The translations under genes were made by a program, and so were the position numbers. Positions 1 through 7,955 of a stretch of 15,470 nt of DNA are shown piece by piece. Within the stretch, counting starts at the first letter, position 1. The number at the start of each line of letters is the position of its first letter. Below the pieces are notes generated by a model. It saw only the letters and a list, made by a program, of their open reading frames with translations, searched no databases and was not told the origin of the DNA. This stretch comes from a bacterium (lineage in GTDB: Bacteria; Patescibacteriota; Minisyncoccia; Phycocordibacterales; SBAW01). The DNA is taken from positions 1 to 15,470 of the forward strand of contig JAKALC010000006.1 in NCBI GenBank assembly GCA_021813335.1, in the 5' to 3' direction.

Positions 1-243
1 CCCAAGCCGAACTCCGCGATGCGCAAGATCGCTCGTGTCCGCCTGACCAACGGCATGGAAGTGACCGCGTACATCCCGGGCGAGGGGCACAACCTCCAGG
101 AGCACTCGGTCGTGCTCGTGCGCGGCGGACGCGTGAAGGACATCGGCGTCCAGTACACCATCGTCCGCGGCAAGCTCGACACCGGAGGCCTCGAGAAGCG
201 CCGCACTGCCCGCTCGCGCTACGGCGCGAAGCGCCCCTCCTAA
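1..243 (+). CDS. rpsL: 30S ribosomal protein S12, 3' part (5' end outside the window)
   Basis: S12 is a small-subunit protein at the decoding centre. The reading frame is open from base 1 and the visible 80 residues contain the family blocks PNSA, VTAYIPGEGHNLQEHS and VVLVRGGRVKD, with the usual C-terminal KRP. The gene is cut by the window edge, so its start and first ~45 residues cannot be seen. The stop is 2 nt before the rpsG start, as expected for the str operon. One oddity: where the family reads KDLPGVRY, this protein reads KDIGVQY, so the proline beside the decoding-centre loop is missing. Identity is certain; the effect of the missing residue is inference. Confidence 0.97.
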   Translation, partial: PKPNSAMRKIARVRLTNGMEVTAYIPGEGHNLQEHSVVLVRGGRVKDIGVQYTIVRGKLDTGGLEKRRTARSRYGAKRPS

Positions 244-245
244 TT

Positions 246-710
246 ATGCGCCGGCCTCTCAAGAAAAAGCGTGCGTGGCGTCCTGACCTTGCGTACGGAT
301 CGGAGACCGTGACCCGCTTCATCAACGCGGCGATGTGGAGCGGCAAGAAAGACACGGCTCGCGCCGTCGTGTACGGCGCGCTCGCGAAAATAAAGGAGGG
401 AGGAGCCGATCCGCTTGAGACCTTCGAGGCGGCGCTCCGGAACGCCTCCCCCCTTATGGAAGTGCGCTCGCGGCGCGTCGGCGGCGCGAACTACCAGGTG
501 CCGCGCGAAGTTCCCCAGCAGCGCCGCCTCGCGCTCGCGTTCCGCTGGATCATCGGCGGCGCGCGCGCGAAGAAAGGCCGTCCGATGTCGGACAAGCTCG
601 CCGAGGAGATTCTTCTCGCGGCGAAGAACGAAGGCGACGCCATCAAGAAAAAGGACGAGATGCACCGCATGGCCGAGGCCAACAAGGCCTTCGCCCACTT
701 CGCGTGGTAA
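246..710 (+). CDS. rpsG: 30S ribosomal protein S7
   Basis: S7 nucleates assembly of the 30S head by binding the 3' major domain of 16S rRNA. The 154-residue product has the normal family length and the characteristic segments: basic N-terminus (RRPLKKK), VTRFINAAMWSGKKDTAR, RRVGGANYQVPREV (the rRNA-binding beta hairpin) and the C-terminal helix ending ANKAFAHFAW. The ATG lies directly after the rpsL stop and has no Shine-Dalgarno, so translation is probably coupled. The gene that normally follows, fusA, is displaced by about 1.5 kb of AT-richer DNA. The last ~30 bases of this gene recur in degraded form at 1669-1700. Confidence 0.97.
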   Translation: MRRPLKKKRAWRPDLAYGSETVTRFINAAMWSGKKDTARAVVYGALAKIKEGGADPLETFEAALRNASPLMEVRSRRVGGANYQVPREVPQQRRLALAFRWIIGGARAKKGRPMSDKLAEEILLAAKNEGDAIKKKDEMHRMAEANKAFAHFAW

Positions 711-770
711 AAGTGCGATTTTTGAACTAATCCACAGCGGTCGCTTGCGGCCGCACGATTTGTTAGAGTT

Positions 771-779
771 TGCTATTAT
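771..779 (+). promoter_or_regulatory. Extended -10 promoter of the Panacea pair
   Basis: TGC followed by TATTAT makes an extended -10 element; no good -35 lies 16-18 bp upstream. The predicted transcription start is about 4 nt before the ATG at 790, so the message would be nearly leaderless. Confidence 0.5.
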
Positions 780-789
780 ACAAAGAGTT

Positions 790-1290
790 ATGCCCATACA
801 TAAAGAGAAGTATCAGAATGCCGTTCTGTACCTCTGTCAGAAACTGAAGGGCGAGATACGCGGCAAGAAAAAGCTTGCAAAATTACTGTATTTTGCTGAT
901 TTTGATTTTTATGAAAATTACGCACGTTCCATCACGGGCGATGTGTACCGTGCACTACCAATGGGGCCTTTCCCGTCTGCGCTTGAGGAGATAACTGAGC
1001 AGTTATCTAAAAAAAATGTTCTTGATATCGAAAGTGTTGAGAATGGAGGTACATTTAATCCGACAGAAGTGTATCGAGCTAAATCTGACCCCGACATTTC
1101 TATGTTAACCCAAGAAGAGAGGTCAATGCTTGATCGTATTGCATTAAAATATGGTCATCTTAGCGGAAAACAACTTGAAGAACTTTCGCACGCAGAAGCC
1201 CCATATATCGGAACTGAACTACGCGAAGAGATACCCTACGAGCTAGCGTATTATCGAGAGACAGACTTTAGTGACTTATGTCCCGTCTAG
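790..1290 (+). CDS. Panacea-domain (DUF4065/SocA-like) antitoxin
   Basis: The 166-residue product has the Panacea signature near its N-terminus: GKKKLAKLLYFADFDFYENYARSITGDVYRALPMGPFPSALEEI (residues ~21-64), followed by a variable C-terminal half. Panacea proteins are hyper-promiscuous antitoxins that neutralise unrelated toxins encoded next to them. The frame is open much further upstream, over rpsG, but the ATG at 790 is chosen because it opens the conserved domain, follows an extended -10 and lies clear of rpsG. The 3' end overlaps the next gene by 13 nt in another frame, typical of a toxin-antitoxin operon. Codon use is AT-rich compared with the flanking ribosomal genes, which suggests horizontal gain. 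Confidence 0.82.
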   Translation: MPIHKEKYQNAVLYLCQKLKGEIRGKKKLAKLLYFADFDFYENYARSITGDVYRALPMGPFPSALEEITEQLSKKNVLDIESVENGGTFNPTEVYRAKSDPDISMLTQEERSMLDRIALKYGHLSGKQLEELSHAEAPYIGTELREEIPYELAYYRETDFSDLCPV

Positions 1291-1652
1291 AGTTTATCTA
1301 TCACGATGGCGTTGAGAAAGAAATCGCCGCACTCGAGCGGCGATTTCGTACAATACGAGACGGTCTTTCAAGTTTTGAACGCCTCTGCGAAAAGCAATTT
1401 CACCCAATACATCCGCAGCAAGTCATAGCTCCCGGCAAATTACATCGCGTGAGCCAAAACGATATCTGGGCATTATGGAAAGCAGAGTTGGTTGTTCCAA
1501 ATTCTGGACTCAAACCGAATCAGTGGCCGCGTGTCTGGTTTGCTGTAAAAGGGGCTGTCTTAGTATTTCTTTGCATTGGTTCCCATGCGGACAATTACGA
1601 CAATAATGAGATGGACAGGTTGGCGTCATCTCGTGTAGGAGATATGTTTTGA
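1278..1652 (+). CDS. Putative toxin partner of the Panacea antitoxin (RelE/ParE-like size and shape)
   Basis: This 124-residue protein starts inside the 3' end of the antitoxin gene, so the two are translationally coupled. The segment HRVSQNDIWALWKAELVV...WPRVWFAVKGAVLVFLCIGSHADNYDNNEMDRLASSR resembles the beta-sheet core of RelE/ParE-fold toxins, in which a hydrophobic strand is followed by a His/Asp-rich turn (HADNYDNNE). The assignment rests on position, length and this loose resemblance. If it is of the RelE type it would act on ribosome-bound mRNA; if ParE-like, on gyrase. The sequence does not decide between them. It is AT-richer than the host genes. Confidence 0.6.
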   Translation: MSRLEFIYHDGVEKEIAALERRFRTIRDGLSSFERLCEKQFHPIHPQQVIAPGKLHRVSQNDIWALWKAELVVPNSGLKPNQWPRVWFAVKGAVLVFLCIGSHADNYDNNEMDRLASSRVGDMF

Positions 1653-1700
1653 TGCATTAGGGCTGATACCAACAAAGCCTTTACCCACTTCATATGATAG
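1653..1700 (+). pseudogene. Decayed copy of the rpsG 3' end
   Basis: Bases 1669-1700 match 679-710, the last 32 bases of rpsG including the stop, at 24 of 32 positions, with exact blocks CCAACAA, GCCTT and CCCACTTC. All eight differences are transitions, seven of them toward A or T. The copy would read NKAFTHFI and then stop, against NKAFAHFAW in the gene. It starts right after the toxin stop and is 990 bp downstream of the true end. A shared ATGCA at the left edge suggests that the copy begins near 1653, but that part has drifted with an indel. Confidence 0.55.
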
Positions 1701-1701
1701 A

Positions 1702-1836
1702 ATGTCCATAATGTTGAGGGAATCCTTTTATATTTTAGGGGCGCTCGCTTTGCTCGCATGGCAACCATCCGCGACAAATGCGCTACTTGCCTTGATCATA
1801 TGGATGCTTGCCGAACGTTTTCGCAGAGGAAATTAA
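1702..1836 (+). CDS. Small hydrophobic protein (44 aa), unknown
   Basis: A short frame encodes a product running SFYILGALALLAWQPSATN and then ALLALIIWMLAERF, ending RRGN: two hydrophobic stretches split by a QPSATN turn with a basic C-terminus. This is the pattern of a tiny membrane hairpin protein. In-frame ATGs lie at 1702 and 1711. A TATGAT -10 box at 1693-1698 would put the transcript start near 1705, so 1711 (41 aa) is the more likely start, with a near-leaderless message. It follows the decayed rpsG tail directly. No family is recognised; composition and topology are the only support. Confidence 0.4.
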   Translation: MSIMLRESFYILGALALLAWQPSATNALLALIIWMLAERFRRGN

Positions 1837-1852
1837 AAAGAACGAAAGTCTT

Positions 1853-2041
1853 ATGGAAGAAGAAACTGAAGTGGCAAAATGTCTGACTGGACGTTGCGGG
1901 GGAGAAATGATTTGGACAGGTAATTCTATGGGGAATGGAGAAGGGAAAATGTTAGATGGTTCTTACTCAAGACCAAATGACAAGCAGTTTTGTTGTAACA
2001 AGTGTGGACATGTTTGTTACGAAAGTGATTTTGGCAGGTAG
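1853..2041 (+). CDS. Small cysteine-rich, zinc-ribbon-like protein (62 aa), unknown
   Basis: The frame encodes KCLTGRCGGEMIWTG, a glycine/asparagine-rich middle, then FCCNKCGHVCYESDF. The spacing C-x4-C ... CC-x2-C-x3-C is that of a small zinc ribbon. A TTG at 1808 would extend the N-terminus by 15 residues and overlap the preceding small gene; the ATG at 1853 is preferred but has no clear Shine-Dalgarno. Zinc ribbons this small occur as stand-alone nucleic-acid or protein-binding modules, but no function can be given. It lies in the AT-rich island between rpsG and fusA. Confidence 0.45.
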   Translation: MEEETEVAKCLTGRCGGEMIWTGNSMGNGEGKMLDGSYSRPNDKQFCCNKCGHVCYESDFGR

Positions 2042-2255
2042 GTTGATTGGAGTGGGCCAGAATGCTCCGTCCATTTCGCGGCGGGGATGGCGGTATGACC
2101 TGTTTTACTTTTCTCGATATTTCGGCTATTCTCTAAAGAACGCCGCGGCGCCTTTTACTGCCAAGCGAGTGAGCGAAAAAGAAATTCCCATTTCATTTTT
2201 CCGAACGAGCGCTGGTAGAAAGATGCCGGAGGCAGCTTATTTTTTTATCTGACTT

Positions 2256-4403
<2,148 letters not shown>

Positions 4404-4440
4404 ATAAACACAGCGCGGACTGTTTGCCCAGTACCACAAG

Positions 4441-4478
4441 CGCCGCCTTCCGGGGCGACGTTCTGCTTTTTGTTTTTA
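4441..4478 (+). terminator. Probable intrinsic terminator after fusA
   Basis: CGCC-G-CC, a TTCC loop and GG-GGCG form a 6-bp stem with one bulged G, followed by a T-rich tail (TTCTGC, then T5, G, T5). The stem is short but the tail is strong. Confidence 0.55.
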
Positions 4479-4535
4479 CGCATTGCCCCATACGAGTATC
4501 ACAGACCCTTATGTTCCTTAAGTCACACGACCGTG

Positions 4536-4541
4536 TATAAT
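4536..4541 (+). promoter_or_regulatory. Consensus -10 box of the PaaX/Cas2-like gene
   Basis: A perfect TATAAT ends 7 nt before the ATG at 4549. Transcription would start at or next to the start codon, leaving the AAGGAG at 4542-4547 untranscribed. No convincing -35 is visible. A related sequence (ATGTTCCTTA, then CCG and TGTA) recurs at 5161-5193 downstream of the gene. Confidence 0.6.
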
Positions 4542-4548
4542 AAGGAGC

Positions 4549-5139
4549 ATGCACAAGGAGGGAGCGATTGAAGAAAAAGTAAGGCGGAGGGCGAAGAGAA
4601 ACGCCCTGCGGAATACCATCGTACTTTCAGCGGGAATCGGATTGGTGGTTATGGCGCCGAATGCGGCACGAGTACTGAAATATGCGGAAGGTATTCTGGG
4701 GCCATCGCCCCGGCTCAAACGTCGTGTCAGCAAGAAGTATTCCGAAATGATCGCCGACGGGTTGTTGAAACGAGTTGGACCAGCAGGCGGTTTCCGCATT
4801 GAGCTCACCGAGAAAGGCAAAAAGCTTGCGGAAGATCTCGCGCGCAGAGAAGAAGTCAAACCAAAGCGGCCGCGCCGATGGGATCGCAAGTGGCGCGTCA
4901 TAACGTTTGACGTGTGGGAACGGAGACGGGGCGTACGCGACACGTTACGACGTGCACTTGAGGAGTTCGGGTTCGTGAAGATCCAGCACAGCGTGTGGAC
5001 GTATCCGTTTCCATGCGAGAAACTTCTCATTTTTCTGCGCGCACATCTCAAGCTCGGGAAGGGGATATTATATATCGTCGCTGACGAGATAGAGTACGAC
5101 GAATCGCTCCGCAAACATTTTAATCTCCCGATGGACTGA
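4549..5139 (+). CDS. Winged-helix protein with PaaX C-terminal / Cas2-like domain
   Basis: The 196-residue product has a hydrophobic N-terminal helix (NTIVLSAGIGLVVMAPNAARVL). A winged-helix-like segment follows (PSPRLKRRVSKKYSEMIADGLLKRVGPAGGFRIELTEKGKKLAED, ~55-99). The C-terminal domain is a ferredoxin-like fold with WDRKWRVITFDVWERRRGVRDTLRRALEEFGFVKIQHSVWTYPFPCE. The WD-KWRVI-FD, LRRALEEFGF and SVW-YP motifs match the PaaX C-terminal/Cas2-like family that is abundant in Parcubacteria and often auto-annotated as Cas2. No cas1 or repeat array is near, so a transcriptional regulator or nucleic-acid-binding role is more likely than CRISPR adaptation. The gene stands alone between fusA and the fusA tail copy, probably on a leaderless message. 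Confidence 0.8.
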   Translation: MHKEGAIEEKVRRRAKRNALRNTIVLSAGIGLVVMAPNAARVLKYAEGILGPSPRLKRRVSKKYSEMIADGLLKRVGPAGGFRIELTEKGKKLAEDLARREEVKPKRPRRWDRKWRVITFDVWERRRGVRDTLRRALEEFGFVKIQHSVWTYPFPCEKLLIFLRAHLKLGKGILYIVADEIEYDESLRKHFNLPMD

Positions 5140-5228
5140 TACGCCGCCGCTCCCGTGCCGATGTTCCTTATCTGCCACGGCCGTTGTAGATAACAGACAA
5201 AGTAAGTGGGGATCGGAGGAGCATCCTT

Positions 5229-5303
5229 ATGACGATGGAGTTCGATCATTACGACGTGGTACCCGCTAATGTGGCACAAGAAATAATCGCAAGCCGTAAG
5301 TAA
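5229..5303 (+). pseudogene. Duplicated 3' end of fusA (24 codons plus stop)
   Basis: These 75 bases align without gaps to 4329-4403, exactly 900 bp upstream. The first 26 bases are identical (4329-4354 and 5229-5254); the rest match at 29 of 49. At protein level 21 of 24 residues are the same (changes Thr to Ala, Ala to Gln, Asp to Glu), so nearly all differences are synonymous and the stop codon is kept. That is the pattern of a real EF-G gene end from another lineage, not of random decay. It has an ATG with a GGAGGA about 8 nt upstream, so it might even be translated as a 24-residue peptide, but it is best read as a recombination or integration scar. Confidence 0.9.
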
Positions 5304-5330
5304 CAAGAGAATGCTTGCGCCGCAGCCGAG

Positions 5331-5350
5331 GCCCGCGAGTAGCGGGCTTT
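5331..5350 (+). terminator. Intrinsic terminator behind the duplicated fusA tail
   Basis: GCCCGC, loop GAGTA, GCGGGC, then TTTG: a perfect 6-bp GC stem with a short T tail, 27 nt after the copied stop codon. It may be the original terminator of a fusA transcript. Confidence 0.6.
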
Positions 5351-5413
5351 GTGGTATCGGAGTGGCGGCTGGCATCATCGCTGCGAGAAAGTAGCGAAAG
5401 ATTCAGGTCATTG

Positions 5414-5422
5414 TGTTATACT
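5414..5422 (+). promoter_or_regulatory. Extended -10 promoter of the small-protein pair
   Basis: TGT followed by TATACT (5417-5422) is an extended -10. The ATG at 5429 comes 6 nt after it, exactly where transcription should begin, so the message is predicted to be leaderless. Confidence 0.6.
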
Positions 5423-5428
5423 TGACAT

Positions 5429-5575
5429 ATGACCAAGATCACCATCAGCAGACAAAAGTACGATGCGCTCAAGCGTCAGGCGGCGGCGTGGCGGCATGCC
5501 ATCGGCGGCTCCGATCGCGGCGTGATTTTTAATGCGGTGCGTGATAACGGCGGCGATTTGAAGCGCTCGCATTAG
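5429..5575 (+). CDS. Small basic protein (48 aa), possible antitoxin-like DNA binder
   Basis: The frame begins MTKITISRQKYDALKRQAAAWRH and ends in a polar, basic tail. The opening (a short beta strand then an amphipathic helix, KITISRQKYDALKRQ) resembles the start of many small antitoxin-type proteins in Parcubacteria, but it is too short and general for a firm call. The start is fixed by the -10 box at 5417-5422. The stop is only 3 nt before the next ATG, so the two genes form one unit. Its GC content is closer to the host genes than that of the Panacea pair. Confidence 0.55.
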   Translation: MTKITISRQKYDALKRQAAAWRHAIGGSDRGVIFNAVRDNGGDLKRSH

Positions 5576-5578
5576 GTA

Positions 5579-5803
5579 ATGGAAACAATTTTTCTTTTTG
5601 GCGTGCCGTTTCTTATCACCCTCATTACCATTATTGGAGCACTGAAAATAACAAATTGGGTAGTGCGAAAGAAATCGACGCCGTTGAGTCAGACTCAAAA
5701 GAGTTCCGCTATTGAAATCGTCGGTGTAGCAATTCTTGCTGGATTTTTTCTCATCTTCGTCATCTACGAAGCATCTCAGGCATTTTCTCTTCCTCTTCAC
5801 TGA
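5579..5803 (+). CDS. Small two-helix membrane protein (74 aa), unknown
   Basis: The product has two clear transmembrane stretches, FLFGVPFLITLITIIGALKI (residues ~5-24) and IEIVGVAILAGFFLIFVIYEA (~45-65), joined by a polar loop with a VVRKKS basic patch. The Lys/Arg loop suggests that the loop faces the cytoplasm, with both termini outside. The gene follows the 48-residue protein after 3 nt and is probably translated from the same leaderless message; no Shine-Dalgarno is seen. Small soluble protein plus small membrane protein is a pattern shared by some toxin-antitoxin and phage-defence modules, but nothing here proves that. The tuf promoter lies just past its stop. Confidence 0.6.
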   Translation: METIFLFGVPFLITLITIIGALKITNWVVRKKSTPLSQTQKSSAIEIVGVAILAGFFLIFVIYEASQAFSLPLH

Positions 5804-5809
5804 CGACGG

Positions 5810-5838
5810 TTGCATTTCTCTAGGCCTTCTCGTATAGT
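5810..5838 (+). promoter_or_regulatory. Sigma70-type promoter of tuf
   Basis: TTGCAT (5810-5815), a 17-bp spacer and TATAGT (5833-5838), followed by GCCC. The same layout occurs before the S10 block at 8394-8422. It gives tuf a 5' leader of roughly 115 nt. Confidence 0.75.
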
Positions 5839-5903
5839 GCCCCTAACGCATTGTGGCGTCGCTCTTTGGCTTGTCTGCTTTTGGTGGTGGCGGGCCGGGA
5901 GCG

Positions 5904-5925
5904 TATTCCGACCCGCGTCGGAATA
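5904..5925 (+). promoter_or_regulatory. Hairpin in the tuf 5' leader
   Basis: TATTCCGAC, loop CCGC, GTCGGAATA: a perfect 9-bp stem 35 nt before the tuf ATG, followed by AT-rich sequence without a true T tract. It could stabilise the message or act in attenuation; the sequence does not say which. Confidence 0.5.
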
Positions 5926-5960
5926 ATTTCGTGAATATTAATAAAATTACCAACGACACC

Positions 5961-7160
5961 ATGGCAGAATTCACTCGCAGCAAGCCGCATATGAACGTGG
6001 GCACCATCGGCCACGTTGACCACGGCAAGACGACCTTGACCGCGGGCATCCTCCACGTCCTCGATATGCTCAAGGGCGAGGGCTACGGCGCCCGCGTCGA
6101 GGGCGTCGACAAGATCGACAGCGCACCGGAAGAGAAGGCGCGCGGCATTACCATCGCGCTCCACCATTCGGAGTACGAGACGCCGAACCGGCACTACGCG
6201 CACATCGACGCGCCGGGACACGCCGATTACATCAAGAACATGATCACGGGCGCCGCGCAGATGGACGGCGCGGTGCTCGTAGTCGCCGCCACCGACGGGG
6301 TCATGCCGCAGACGCGCGAGCACATCCTCCTCGCCAAGCAGGTGGGCCTCAAAAAGCTCATCGTCTTCCTCAACAAGGTGGATATGGTCGCGGAAAAGGA
6401 CCTCATCGACCTCGTCGAAGAGGAAGTCCGCGAGCTTTTGACGAAACAGGGCTATGACGGCGCGAATACGCCGATCATCCGCGGTTCGGGGCTCAAGGCG
6501 CTCGAAGCGAAGGACGCGGGCGACGAATACGCTCAGAAAGTGAAAGAACTCGTCGATACGATGGACACGTACTTCGACCTGCCGAAGCGCGAGACCGACA
6601 AGCCGTTCCTGATGCCCATCGAGGACATCTTCTCGATCGAAGGCCGCGGCACGGTCGTCACCGGCCGCATCGAGCGCGGCGTCGTGAAGGTCGGCGAGGA
6701 AGTCGAGATCGTCGGCATCAAGCCGACGACGAAGACGACCGTCACCGGAATCGAAATGTTCAACAAGCAGCTCCAGGAAGGCCAGGCGGGCGACAATGCC
6801 GGCGTCCTCCTGCGCGGCACGAAGAAGGAAGACGTGCACCGCGGCCAGGTGCTCGCGAAAGTCGGTTCGGTGACCCCGCACACCGACTTCGATGCCGAGG
6901 TCTATATCCTGAACAAAGACGAGGGCGGCCGCCACACGCCGTTCTTCACGGGCTACAAGCCGCAGTTCTACATCCGCACCACCGACGTGACCGGCGAAGT
7001 CACCCTGCCGGAAGGCAAGGAGATGGTGATGCCGGGCGACACGATCGTCTTCAAGGTGAAGCTCGTCGCCCCGGTCGCGCTTGAGGAGCAGCAGCGCTTC
7101 GCCATCCGCGAAGGCGGCAAGACGGTCGGCGCCGGCGTCGTGACGAAGATCACGGCGTAA
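5961..7160 (+). CDS. tuf: Elongation factor Tu
   Basis: EF-Tu delivers aminoacyl-tRNA to the ribosome. The 399-residue protein has GHVDHGKT (17-24), RGITI (61-65), DAPGH (83-87), NKVD (138-141) and all three domains, with GRGTVVTGRIERG opening domain 2. The frame is open from 5853, but the ATG at 5961 gives the conserved MAEFTRSKPHMNVGTIGHVDHGKT beginning. There is no Shine-Dalgarno; the start context is ACACCATGG. The G5 motif reads GSGLKAL where most EF-Tu have GSALKAL, a minor variant. The gene has its own promoter and leader and is probably co-transcribed with rpsJ, 22 nt downstream. Confidence 0.99.
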   Translation: MAEFTRSKPHMNVGTIGHVDHGKTTLTAGILHVLDMLKGEGYGARVEGVDKIDSAPEEKARGITIALHHSEYETPNRHYAHIDAPGHADYIKNMITGAAQMDGAVLVVAATDGVMPQTREHILLAKQVGLKKLIVFLNKVDMVAEKDLIDLVEEEVRELLTKQGYDGANTPIIRGSGLKALEAKDAGDEYAQKVKELVDTMDTYFDLPKRETDKPFLMPIEDIFSIEGRGTVVTGRIERGVVKVGEEVEIVGIKPTTKTTVTGIEMFNKQLQEGQAGDNAGVLLRGTKKEDVHRGQVLAKVGSVTPHTDFDAEVYILNKDEGGRHTPFFTGYKPQFYIRTTDVTGEVTLPEGKEMVMPGDTIVFKVKLVAPVALEEQQRFAIREGGKTVGAGVVTKITA

Positions 7161-7182
7161 GCCGCCCCGGGAACGTACTCGT

Positions 7183-7557
7183 ATGGCGGCGACGGCAGCA
7201 AAGCCCAAGGCGAAGCGCGCTTCCAAGAAGGCGCCCGCACCCGCACCGGCGGAACACAAGCTCCGCATCCGCGTCCGCGCCTATGAGCACAAGATCCTCG
7301 ACCTCTCGGTGAAGCAGATCATGGACACGGCGGCGCGGTTCGACGCGAAAGTCGTCGGTCCCGTGCCCCTGCCGACCGAGATAAAGCGCTGGACGGTCAA
7401 CCGCTCGACTTTCGTCCACAAGGACGCGCGCGAGCAGTTCGAGATGCGCATCCACAAGCGCCTCATCGACATCATGAATCCCTCGCCGAAGGTGATCGAG
7501 GCCCTCACGAACCTCAATTTGCCGTCCGGCGTCACCATCGACGTGAAGATGGTCTAA
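7183..7557 (+). CDS. rpsJ: 30S ribosomal protein S10 with an N-terminal Ala/Lys/Pro extension
   Basis: S10 belongs to the 30S head and also pairs with NusB in antitermination. The conserved body runs from KLRIRVRAYEHKILD to GVTIDVKMV and includes PLPTEIKRWTV and the HKDAREQFEMRIHKRLIDI segment. At 124 residues it is about 20 longer than usual because of a basic, disordered-looking start (AATAAKPKAKRASKKAPAP). The ATG at 7183 is the only start in frame between the tuf stop and the conserved body. No Shine-Dalgarno is present. A strong terminator follows, so rpsJ here ends the tuf transcript instead of leading the S10 operon. Confidence 0.97.
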   Translation: MAATAAKPKAKRASKKAPAPAPAEHKLRIRVRAYEHKILDLSVKQIMDTAARFDAKVVGPVPLPTEIKRWTVNRSTFVHKDAREQFEMRIHKRLIDIMNPSPKVIEALTNLNLPSGVTIDVKMV

Positions 7558-7578
7558 GAGTCGCTACACAAGACTCCT

Positions 7579-7611
7579 CACACAACCGCCCGCAAGGGCG
7601 GTTGTGTGTTT
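7579..7611 (+). terminator. Strong intrinsic terminator after rpsJ
   Basis: CACACAACCGCCC, a GCAA tetraloop and GGGCGGTTGTGTG form a perfect 13-bp stem, followed by TTTGTG. The next promoter's extended -10 (7613-7621) begins immediately after the stem, so the end of one unit and the start of the next are fused. Confidence 0.9.
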
Positions 7612-7612
7612 G

Positions 7613-7621
7613 TGCTATACT
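7613..7621 (+). promoter_or_regulatory. Extended -10 promoter
   Basis: TGC plus TATACT. No -35 at standard spacing; that region is the terminator's right arm. It drives the 63-residue protein gene, with a leader long enough to include its Shine-Dalgarno. Confidence 0.6.
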
Positions 7622-7645
7622 TCTTTCCGGAAGGAGGGACATACC

Positions 7646-7837
7646 ATGTCCCCTTGGTTTAAGTACTTGCAGGACGAAGAAAAAGATCGTGAGCTGCGAA
7701 GAAAGAAAGTCGAGGCGGATACGGTCATCACGACGTGTAAGCCCGGAGAACATCCGCTCTACGAGAGCCACGTCCCGGTGCATGCGGTCGACCCATTCGA
7801 AACTCCTCACACTCCGCGCAGATTGAAAGGGATCTGA
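7646..7837 (+). CDS. Small charged protein (63 aa), unknown
   Basis: A perfect AAGGAGG seven to eight nt upstream fixes the ATG at 7646, in contrast to the ribosomal genes, which lack Shine-Dalgarno sequences. The product begins MSPWFKYLQDEEKDRELRRKK, a charged helix, and continues with a Pro/His-rich tail (CKPGEHPLYESHVPVHAVDPF). There is one cysteine and there are three histidines, but no clear metal motif. It has its own promoter and terminator, so it is a monocistronic accessory gene inserted between rpsJ and the S10 block. No family recognised. Confidence 0.75.
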   Translation: MSPWFKYLQDEEKDRELRRKKVEADTVITTCKPGEHPLYESHVPVHAVDPFETPHTPRRLKGI

Positions 7838-7853
7838 GCGGTCATCACACATC

Positions 7854-7892
7854 AAAGGTCACGAGCCAACCACTCGCGACCTTTCCGTTTTA
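7854..7892 (+). terminator. Intrinsic terminator after the 63-aa gene
   Basis: AAAGGTC-A-CGAG pairs with CTCG-C-GACCTTT across a 7-nt loop (11 pairs, one mismatch), followed by CCGTTTTA. Confidence 0.75.
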
Positions 7893-7955
7893 CTTATCCC
7901 TTGTCGTGCTGTATGTTTGCGGGCGGAACGCCGTCAACTCTTACCGGAGGAAGCC

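Noticed and set aside
415..789. Upstream extension of the Panacea antitoxin frame across rpsG
   Set aside because: The extension is the out-of-frame shadow of rpsG; the Panacea domain begins after the ATG at 790.
1956..2252. 98-codon frame between the zinc-ribbon gene and fusA
   Set aside because: Overlaps the cysteine-rich gene in another frame and shows no domain or start signal.
4549..5139. Reading the PaaX-like gene as CRISPR Cas2 with a nearby array
   Set aside because: No repeats with regular spacers and no cas1-like frame anywhere in the window.
4518..5378. Minus-strand frame of 286 codons over the PaaX/Cas2-like gene and fusA tail copy
   Set aside because: No family resemblance; it spans a gene, a promoter and a terminator belonging to the other strand.
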